From: Candidatus Thioglobus autotrophicus
GTDB lineage: Bacteria > Pseudomonadota > Gammaproteobacteria > PS1 > Pseudothioglobaceae
Length of the DNA stretch: 64,000 nt
Assembly (NCBI RefSeq): GCF_001293165.1
Contig: NZ_CP010552.1
Span: 1,116,001 to 1,180,000, forward strand
Reading direction: 5' to 3'
Part shown: one piece after another, positions 50,078 through 57,200 of the stretch
Position numbering within the stretch: position 1 is the first letter of the stretch
How the letters are laid out: every line of letters begins with the position of its first letter
Program-made: the position numbers and the translations under genes
Notes under the pieces: model-generated
Database searches by the model: none
What the model was told of the DNA's origin: nothing
The model's input: only the letters and a program-made list of their open reading frames with translations

Positions 50078-50669
50078 TTTACTTAAACAATCAGTCAATG
50101 TCTATATTGTTGATGATGAGGCTGAAATTAGAGAGTCGTTGTCACGATTTTTTACTTATCATGGTTGCCAGGTTGAAGTTTTTGCTGATGCAAAAAGCTA
50201 TCTCGATCAGCTTGATCAAAGTCAAGTAGGTTGTTTGGTGAGTGATATTGATATGGAAGGGATGAGTGGTCTTGGGCTTCAGCGTCATTTGCAAGAGATT
50301 AACTGTATTCGCCCCACTATTTTTATGACGGGTCATGGTAGTGTAAATCTTGCTGTTAAGGCAATGAAGCTGGGTGCAACTGACTTTATTGAAAAGCCTT
50401 TTGATCCAAATATTTTGCTTAAAAAAATTAAAATTTGTATTGATTCAAATCGTAAGCAAATTGAATTGCTTGGTCGTTATCGCACGCTTACCAAAAAAGA
50501 ATGTGAAATTTTTGAGTGTGTTGCTAAAGGTAAAAAGAATAAGGAGATGGCCGAAAATTTGTGTATTTCTATGCCCACTGTTGAAGCGCACCGCTCTCGG
50601 GTTATGAAAAAGATGCAAGCAAGCTCTTTGTCAGAGTTGGTAAAAATGTCAGTTACTCTGTCAAAATAA
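50070..50669 (+). CDS. TtrR-like response regulator (FixJ family)
   Basis: The 199-residue protein has an N-terminal receiver domain (IVDDEAEIRE, phospho-acceptor in VSDIDMEGMSG near residue 59, switch lysine in EKPFDPN) and a C-terminal LuxR-type helix-turn-helix (TKKECEIFECVAKGKKNKEMAENLCISMPTVEAHRSRVMKKM; key: LT-E, VA-G--NKE-A--L-IS--TVE-HR). It is the partner of the upstream kinase. It probably binds the ATGGTTTACCAT palindromes found nearby. Normal for the family in length and motifs. Confidence 0.9.
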   Translation: MNDLLKQSVNVYIVDDEAEIRESLSRFFTYHGCQVEVFADAKSYLDQLDQSQVGCLVSDIDMEGMSGLGLQRHLQEINCIRPTIFMTGHGSVNLAVKAMKLGATDFIEKPFDPNILLKKIKICIDSNRKQIELLGRYRTLTKKECEIFECVAKGKKNKEMAENLCISMPTVEAHRSRVMKKMQASSLSELVKMSVTLSK

Positions 50670-50700
50670 ACCTAAGAACGCTTAACTGTTTAAACTAAAG

Positions 50701-51270
50701 CTAAATCATATTGTGTTTGATTAATGTTGGTTTAAAGATGACCAATGCTGCAATAATAAAAACAATACCGCCTAAAATTCCACTAATTGAATATGATTGC
50801 ATAAACCATGTCCAATCATCAATAATTTTTCCATTCATTGGATAGACTATCAACTTACCGAGCGTTGCAAGAAAAACAGTTAAAACAATCAATGCTAGAA
50901 TGTGCGCATAGTTCGCTTTTCCGGCAAAGAAAAAATTACCAAAATTAGCAGATCGCATTGCCCAGATAGCGATAACTGGTGCTAAACTATCAATAACCTT
51001 TCCCAAATAGCTATTGATGTAGACCATGTCAAAGCCTCCTTTGATAATAAGGGCGGCAACCAAGTATCCGGCCAAAACACCAAAAAACGCTCGATTTCCA
51101 AATATTAAGATTGCAAAGATGGAAGCCCCCATTGGAAGCCAAATGTAATTGGCTACAGAAATATTATAATGATCAAATGGAATGATTGCGTATCTCGATA
51201 AAAAAACTGCAACAAAAGCTATTAAGTTATATTGTATAAACCTTTTATTTATTATACTATTTTCAGACAT
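50701..51270 (-). CDS. MASE1-like integral membrane protein
   Basis: This 189-residue protein has about five or six membrane segments and contains YIWLPMGASIFAILIFGNRAFFGVLAGYLVA (key: W-P-G, G-RA--G-LAGYL), the pattern of MASE1 membrane sensor domains. Unlike most MASE1 proteins it has no attached output domain, so it may be a stand-alone membrane sensor or partner. It is convergent with the response regulator gene (31 bases apart), and its upstream side is disrupted by the insertion sequence. Confidence 0.6.
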   Translation of the reverse strand: MSENSIINKRFIQYNLIAFVAVFLSRYAIIPFDHYNISVANYIWLPMGASIFAILIFGNRAFFGVLAGYLVAALIIKGGFDMVYINSYLGKVIDSLAPVIAIWAMRSANFGNFFFAGKANYAHILALIVLTVFLATLGKLIVYPMNGKIIDDWTWFMQSYSISGILGGIVFIIAALVIFKPTLIKHNMI

Positions 51271-51449
51271 TGTCTACCTTTACCATCTATATTGGTATCT
51301 AATTTTAATATTTGGTATTATAAACATTGAGGTTATTTAATTATTATCATTAAAAGCATTTATTATATGGTTTTTTTTAAAACTATTTTTCAAGCTCGCT
51401 TATTAGGAACAAAATAATCTAGAAATTTATCTATGGACCAATATAAACT

Positions 51450-51453
51450 ATAA
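51450..51453. repeat. Target-site duplication, left copy (ATAA)
   Basis: ATAA directly before the left inverted repeat matches ATAA directly after the right inverted repeat (52758-52761). Four-base duplications are in the range for IS3-family elements. Confidence 0.6.
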
Positions 51454-52757
51454 CACCCCAATAAATTAAGACAACAATTTAAGATTTCTTATTTCGAACG
51501 AGTTAAACTTAACCCAACAATTCGGAGTAAAAAATTATGAGTAAAAAACGTACAACCTACAGCTCAGCATTTAAAACAAAATTAGTACTTGAACTATTAC
51601 AAAATGCAGATACCCTGGCAGAGATTGCCAGCAAGCATAACATTCTTCCACAAAACCTAGTGAACTGGAAGAAGACCTTCCTTGCCAACGCAGAGATTGC
51701 TATGGAGCCCTCTAAAGCAGTTAAAGAGTACAAGGAGGAGCTTATTAAATCACAAGAGAAGAACGAGCGCTTAACAGCGCTGGTAGGTAAAGTAACCGTA
51801 GAGAAGGAATGGTTAGCAAAAAAGCTAAAAAGCTTGGGCTCATCTAAACTAAAACAATTAGTTGATCTCAAGCCATCACCAGCATCTATCTCTATTAATC
51901 ATCAATGTCAGCTGCTTGGCATTAACAGAAGTGGCTTGTATTACAAGCCACGAGTTAACCACGCCAAGCAAACAATTAAGAGTCATATCACCAAGGTGTT
52001 TGAACAGATACCCATTTACGGCGAGAAGAAGGTGCATCAGCAACTGCTTGAGGATGGTATCAAGGTCAGCTTAAATACGGTAGCTCGCTACCGTCAAGAG
52101 TTGGGCTTAAAGGCTGTATTGGCCGTTAAACAAGTCAATACAACCATGCCAATCAAAGAGCATAAGAAATACACCTATAAGCTCAGAGGGCTTAATATTA
52201 GCCATGCTAATCATGTCTGGAGTACCGACATCACCTACATCAAGATTGCCGGTGGCATGGTCTATATGGCAGCCATCATTGATTGGCACAGCAAAGCTGT
52301 GCTATCACACAGAATATCTAACACCATGGATGTTCAGTTAGTGATGAGTGTGCTCAATGATGCACTAGCTAAGTATCCATATCCAGAGATCTTTAACACC
52401 GATCAAGGTAGCCAGTACACCAGTGAGATACACACTCAAAGGCTTAAAAATCTAGGTATTACTATATCCATGGATGGTAGGGGTAGAGCCACAGATAATA
52501 TCTGCATTGAGCGCTTCTGGCGAAGCGCCAAATGCGAAAGAATCTATTTGAACGAATACCAAAATATCAATGAGTTAACCACTGATGTAGATGACTATAT
52601 TGAGTTTTACAACCATCGAAGATTCCATCAAACGCTAGACTACAAAAAACCAATGGACGTGTACCAAGAAAGTATAAAATTAAACCAGAATAAGAAGAAG
52701 GCCTCTTAGGATGTTCTATATAAGAAATTTTAAAAAGTTGTCAGAGGTTTTGGGGTG
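51454..52757 (+). mobile_element. Complete IS3-family insertion sequence
   Basis: The 1304-base element has imperfect inverted repeats of about 39 bases: the left begins CACCCCAATAAATTAAGACA (51454 on) and the right, read on the minus strand, begins CACCCCAAAACCTCTGACAA (52757 back). Both run to a shared TTTCTTA. It encodes one intact transposase and is flanked by ATAA duplications, so it may still be active. It inserted directly beside, or into the edge of, an older relative whose 3' part survives at 52763-53260. Confidence 0.9.
51537..52709 (+). CDS. IS3-family transposase (fused OrfAB)
   Basis: The 390-residue protein combines an N-terminal helix-turn-helix (KRTTYSSAFKTKLVLELL, as in OrfA), a leucine-rich coiled-coil (about residues 65-105), and an integrase catalytic domain with the DDE triad: D in WSTDITY near residue 230, D in NTDQGSQYTS near 288 and E in CIERFW near 324. 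Many IS3 elements make the fusion only by frameshifting; here one frame encodes the whole protein. GGAG lies before the ATG. Confidence 0.93.
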   Translation: MSKKRTTYSSAFKTKLVLELLQNADTLAEIASKHNILPQNLVNWKKTFLANAEIAMEPSKAVKEYKEELIKSQEKNERLTALVGKVTVEKEWLAKKLKSLGSSKLKQLVDLKPSPASISINHQCQLLGINRSGLYYKPRVNHAKQTIKSHITKVFEQIPIYGEKKVHQQLLEDGIKVSLNTVARYRQELGLKAVLAVKQVNTTMPIKEHKKYTYKLRGLNISHANHVWSTDITYIKIAGGMVYMAAIIDWHSKAVLSHRISNTMDVQLVMSVLNDALAKYPYPEIFNTDQGSQYTSEIHTQRLKNLGITISMDGRGRATDNICIERFWRSAKCERIYLNEYQNINELTTDVDDYIEFYNHRRFHQTLDYKKPMDVYQESIKLNQNKKKAS

Positions 52758-52762
52758 ATAAA

Positions 52763-53212
52763 GTGTATATGGCAGCCATCATTGATTGGCATAGTAAAGC
52801 TGTGCTATCGTATAAGATATCAAATACCATGGATACTCAGCTTGTCATGGGTGTACTTAATGAAGCTTTGGAGAAATACCCACATCCAGAGATATTTAAT
52901 ACTGATCAAGGCAGTCAATACACCAGCGAGATACATGCGCAGCGCCTTAAAAATCTAGGTATTACTATATCCATGGATGGTAAAGGTAGAGCGACAGACA
53001 ATATCTGCATTGAGCGCTTCTGGCGAAGCGCTAAAGTTGAAAGAATCTATTTAAATGCATACCAATCCATTGGCGAGTTAACTACCGATGTAGATGACTA
53101 TATCGAATTTTACAACCATCGTAGATTCCATGAAACACTAGACTACAAAAAACCAATGGATGTGTATCAAGAGAGTATAAAATTGAACCAGAATAAGAAG
53201 AAGGCTTCTTAG
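52763..53212 (+). pseudogene. Truncated IS3-family transposase fragment
   Basis: The fragment encodes the last 149 residues (MYMAAIIDWHSKAVLSYKIS onward) of an IS3-type transposase. It retains NTDQGSQYTS and CIERFW but lacks the first catalytic aspartate and the DNA-binding region, so it cannot be functional. The GTG at 52763 is only the accidental edge of the homologous segment. Confidence 0.9.
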
Positions 53213-53260
53213 GATGTTCTATATAAGAAATTTTAAAAAGTTGTCAGAGGTTTTGGGGTG
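52763..53260 (+). mobile_element. 3' remnant of a second IS3-family element
   Basis: From 52763 the sequence is homologous to the last 500 bases of the intact element, ending in the same inverted repeat (TTTTGGGGTG at 53251-53260). Everything upstream of the catalytic centre is missing. The transposase part differs at about 15 of 149 residues from the intact copy, whereas the 3' non-coding end is nearly identical, so it is a separate, older element rather than a duplicate of the present insertion. Confidence 0.9.
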
Positions 53261-53277
53261 GTGAAAACCTTTCAAAT

Positions 53278-53310
53278 ATGGTTTACCATAATAGACTATT
53301 TATTCAATAT
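53278..53310 (+). promoter_or_regulatory. Palindromic operator and -10 element before a candidate small RNA
   Basis: A third exact ATGGTTTACCAT (53278-53289) lies 17 bases beyond the end of the IS remnant. It is followed by AATA and, at the same spacing as before the rhodanese gene, CAATAT (53305-53310). No protein gene lies downstream on this strand before the terminator at 53405-53435. Confidence 0.55.
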
Positions 53311-53316
53311 TTAGGA

Positions 53317-53436
53317 TAATAGAATTAGTTGCATTGGTTTTCTATCTCTCCTCAGATTTATTTTTCTAGTGCAACACCCTATTTGATAGTTGAATGCTAA
53401 TTATAAAAAACCCTAATCATTGATTAGGGTTTTTTA
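53317..53436 (+). ncRNA. Candidate small RNA with an anti-Shine-Dalgarno loop
   Basis: This gene-free stretch has a promoter-like upstream site, a 5' stem-loop and an intrinsic terminator. GTTGCATTGG (53328-53337) pairs with CTAGTGCAAC (53366-53375), including two G-U pairs. The 28-base pyrimidine-rich loop contains TCTCTCCTC (53345-53353), exactly complementary to GAGGAGAGA in the ribosome-binding sites of soxX (2592-2600), soxA (3762-3770) and dctP. The start near 53317 is estimated from the -10 position. The RNA and its function are inference; an alternative is that the stretch is just the 3' region of the convergent cytochrome gene. Confidence 0.4.
53405..53435. terminator. Bidirectional terminator
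   Basis: AAAAAACCCTAATCA (53405-53419) and TGATTAGGGTTTTTT (53421-53435) form a strong hairpin with A residues on one side and T residues on the other. It can end the candidate small RNA (plus) and the cytochrome gene (minus). Confidence 0.9.
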
Positions 53437-53454
53437 TGTCAGTGATATTTTGGC

Positions 53455-53802
53455 TTAGTATGAGTTACTGGCTTGGACTACTTTGACATTCATAATAAAT
53501 TGATAATATTCATCATTTAAATATTTAACGATTTCCTTTTCCTCTTCTGGAAACCAAGCAGAATCGTAGTAGTTTGAGCAGCGATTAATTTGACCTTTTA
53601 AATCGGCAAAGTTTTTGATCTTGGCGCCACCTAAAGAACGAGACTCGTAAAATTCTCGATTATGACTATAATTCGCACCACTATCTTTATGACAATTCAA
53701 ACAGGTTTCGTTGTGAATATCTTGAGCGTTAAAAGCCGTAGCTGTATTTAATAGGCTAAAACTTAGTGTGATTGCTAGTGCTTTTAAAATCTTAACTTTC
53801 AT
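53455..53802 (-). CDS. Small periplasmic monoheme c-type cytochrome
   Basis: The 115-residue protein has a signal peptide (about residues 1-23), one heme motif CLNCH (C34-H38), and the ending CSNYYDSAWFPEEEKEIVKYLNDEYYQF (key: C----WFPEEE--VKYLN--YY) common to a group of small cytochromes acting with sulfur- or nitrogen-compound enzymes. The later cysteine near 75 is typical. It probably passes electrons in the periplasm; the partner is unknown. An operator-like palindrome with matching -10 lies 72 bases upstream. Confidence 0.88.
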   Translation of the reverse strand: MKVKILKALAITLSFSLLNTATAFNAQDIHNETCLNCHKDSGANYSHNREFYESRSLGGAKIKNFADLKGQINRCSNYYDSAWFPEEEKEIVKYLNDEYYQFIMNVKVVQASNSY

Positions 53803-53853
53803 ATAATTTCCTTGTTATATAATTGTCCTCAAGTGATGTGTATATTATATTTT

Positions 53854-53886
53854 GTATTAGAAGATTAGTATATTATGGTATTCCAT
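53854..53886 (-). promoter_or_regulatory. Palindromic operator and -10 element of the cytochrome gene
   Basis: On the minus strand ATGGAATACCAT (53886-53875) is followed by AATAT and by TAATAC (53859-53854), with ACCATAATAT and TTCTAATA in the same relative places as before the rhodanese gene at 47499-47531. The palindrome keeps ATGG/CCAT but differs at two central bases. The distance to the cytochrome start is also nearly the same (72 against 75 bases). Confidence 0.65.
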
Positions 53887-53908
53887 ATTTATGATGAGAG
53901 GCTCGCTA

Positions 53909-54250
53909 GTGAGTGAAATAAAATTACTTTTTTCTTATGGAACTCTGCAAAACAGATTGGTGCAGCTAGAAACTTTTGGTCGAGAATTAGTGGGTAATGA
54001 AGATCAATTATTAGGCTATAAATTAGAGATGGTTAAGATTGGTGATCAGCAGGTTGTAGCCTTAAGTGGTAAAACCCACCACCCGATTGCGGTTGCCTCT
54101 CAGGATAAAAGTGATTTTGTGTCAGGTGTTATTTTTGAAATTACATCTGAAGAATTAACACAATCAGACTTATATGAAGTGAGTGATTATAAGCGGGTGA
54201 TGGGCGCGTTTAAATCTGGCCAAAAAGCTTGGGTGTACGTACAAGCCTAA
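53909..54250 (+). CDS. Gamma-glutamylcyclotransferase-like (AIG2 family) protein
   Basis: The product has the family start KLLFSYGTLQNR and the later YEVSDYKRV, typical of the AIG2/GGCT fold; related enzymes release 5-oxoproline from gamma-glutamyl peptides, but here no substrate is known. The expected catalytic glutamate is not obvious at the usual position, apart from those in EVSD. A GTG at 53909 is chosen because GAGAGG lies 7 bases before it; the ATG at 53891 has no ribosome-binding site and lies just after the palindrome. The gene is divergent from the cytochrome and convergent with the large dehydrogenase. Confidence 0.75.
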   Translation: MSEIKLLFSYGTLQNRLVQLETFGRELVGNEDQLLGYKLEMVKIGDQQVVALSGKTHHPIAVASQDKSDFVSGVIFEITSEELTQSDLYEVSDYKRVMGAFKSGQKAWVYVQA

Positions 54251-54256
54251 AGACTT

Positions 54257-57200
54257 TTAAAGTAGTACTTTTTCGATATTAACCGATTGTATAAAGTCTT
54301 TCTGCCAATTCTCACCCAGTTGTTGTTCGGCGATAAGCTCAATCGGATAAACAGGCTCAATGTTAGTAGTACTTTGGTAGCGCGATAAACCTTGTCTACA
54401 AGCTGGGCAAGTAGTGAGCATTTTAACGGGCTTGTCGGTTTTGGCAATAGTGGCTATGTCTTTTTTGATTTCCAGCTCTTTTCTGTATTTGGCTTGCTTG
54501 GCGATATCAGGGCGCGCTACGGCAAATGTGCCAGCTTCACCACAACAACGATCGTTGCTAATGACTTCACTATTAACTATTTTAGAGATGAGATCGCTAG
54601 ATTCCTCTGATTTAATCGGATCATGACAAGGTGCATGATAGAGGTATTGTTCACCTGTAGCTTTTAGCGTAACGTCTTGCTCTAGTAAGTATTCGTGAAT
54701 ATCTGTTAAGCTAGAATCTTTAAAAATATCGCCAAGTTCGTAAGTCATCAGCTGGTCAATACAAGTACCACATGAGGTAAGCACATGCTTGATATCCAGG
54801 TAGTTTAAGGTGTTGGCCATGCGATGGAAGAGTACACGATTATCAGTTGAAATAGCTGTACTCTTGGCTTCATCGCCACTGGCTCTTTGTGGATAGCCGC
54901 AACATAAATAGCTCGGTGGTAAAACCACTTTAACCCCTTGATGATAAAGCAGAGCAACAGTCGCTAAACCAATTTGAGAATAGAGGCGCTCAGACCCGCA
55001 ACCTGGAAAGTAAAACACACTGGGTGAATCGGCATTGGATTTGGTTGGATGCGATAAAATTGGCACACTGGTGTTGTCGAGAATATCAAGCAACTCACGC
55101 ATTGGCTGAAGCCCTGTATCCGTTGGTAGAGGCTTATCTAGCAAAGTAGTTAGCTCAATGGCCATACTTGGCCTGCCCACAGTTTTATTAGGTTGTTTGC
55201 TTAAGAATGGCTTGGCAAGTCGTGAGGCGATATTTTGCGCTTTGTAAGCGTAATCAATCAGTAGTTTTTTCGCCAGTTTTATTTTCCAAGGCTGAGTGGC
55301 ATTCAAATAGGCTATTGAAGCTTTTGAGGCTAGGTTTGTTTGGCGCTTGCCCTGCTTGATTAGGATTGATTTCATCTTAATAGAGACATCGCCAAAATCA
55401 ATATCAACTGGGCACGGCGTCGCGCAACGATGGCAAATAGTACAATGATCAGCAATATCGTCAAGCTCTACAAAGTGATTGAGCGAAATGCCTCGGCGTG
55501 TTTGCTCCTCATATAAAAAAGCTTCTGAGATGAGGTTGGTGCCGATAATCTTGTCACGCGGTGAATATAGTAGGTTGGCTTCTGGCACGTGCGTAGTACA
55601 CACACCCTTACACTTGCCACAACGCAGGCAAGACTTAACCATATCATTAATTTCACCAATTTCACTACTTTCAAGAATAAGAGCCTCTTGTTCTACCAAA
55701 TGTAGAGAAGGTGTAAAGGCACCATTGAGTCCGCTGCCAGGCATTAACTTGCCTTTGTTGAAATGATTGTTTGGATCAACTTGGTTTTTATACTCAACAA
55801 ATTCTTGTTTGAACTCGTCAGATAAATATTGGTATTTGGTGAGACCAATGCCGTGCTCACCAGAAATAACACCACCAAGATTGGTCGCTAGAATCATAAT
55901 CTCATCAACCACGCTTTCGGCCTTATGTAGCATCTGCACATTGTGAGAGTGTACTGGAATGTTGGTGTGCACGTTGCCATCACCGGCATGCATATGTGTG
56001 GCAACAAACAAGCGAACATTGCGATGTTCGGCGTGAATGGCTTGAATATCGTTACGTATGTCGGTAAATACATCGCCCATGAGTAGGTCGTTCAGCGGGT
56101 GTGCAAATTCATCCATGTAGGAGATAACACGTTCAGCCGTTTGTACTTTTCTAAAGACTTTTGAGTCGTCTAGCTGATCAAGAATGGTTTGCCATTGACT
56201 GCTAATCTGGTTTAATAACTCGATAGCGGCCACACTCTTTTCTTTAACCAGATGGGTCTTTGGCTTAATACTACCAAGATAGGTTTGAGCTTCACTGAGT
56301 GTGTCTAGTTTGTTTTTAATAGACAGGCGAATATTGATATGTTCAATACCGTCGTTATAATCAGCCAGCTTATCTAGCGGGATAACCACATCTTCGTTAA
56401 TCTTAAAAGCATTGGTGTGAGCGGCAATGGCAGCGGTATTGGCACGATCTTTCCAAAAAGTTTGTCGTGTGCTGGCAGCTTTTGCAATAAAGCACTCGCC
56501 TTCTTTCTGGGTGGTAATAGCCTGGATTTTTTCGCCTATGCTGTCCAGTGATGATTGGGATTGGCTAGAAATATCAACCAATAAAACCATTTTTGGCAGC
56601 TCAGATTTATTGGCTTTAGTGGTGTATTTAACTGCCTTAATATAGCGTGCATCGAGATGCTCCATACCGACAAGATCTACTTCTATTGCATGATCAATTA
56701 AATCTTTAATGTCAACAATACTAGAAACTGCCGCTTTTAAATCATGGCCAAAGAATTCTAAACATAGGGTGTTAATATGCTTTAAAGGCTGATGTAGAAC
56801 AAATTCTGCTGAGGTAATAAAGCCATCACAGCCTTCTTTTTGAATGCCTGGAAGCCCATCTAAAAATTTGTTGGTGACATCTTTGCCCAAGCCGCTTTTG
56901 CGTAGGTTTTTGGTGTCAATGGTTAAGACTCTAGAGCTGACGATGGTTTTAGAGTCATTCTCGAGCGTGTCAATTTTGAAACTAATTGATTTTAGTAGTT
57001 GGATTTTGTCTTGATTATGCTCTAAACGTTCTATACGTAACCAAGAGCCATCAGGCGTTACCATTTTCCAAGACAGTAGGTTGTCAATGGTGGTACCCCA
57101 TCTAAGGGCTTTTTTACCGCCTGCGTTCATTGCTACATTGCCACCAATGGTACAAGCATCTTGTGAAGTTGGGTCTACGGCAAAAACTAAATTATTTGCT

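Noticed and set aside
51279-51300. TACCATCTATATTGGTATC before the MASE1-like gene as a fifth operator
   Set aside because: Half-sites face the other way with a different spacing, so it is not the same motif.
53891-53908. ATG at 53891 as the start of the cyclotransferase-like gene
   Set aside because: No ribosome-binding site precedes it, while GAGAGG precedes the in-frame GTG at 53909; kept only as an alternative.
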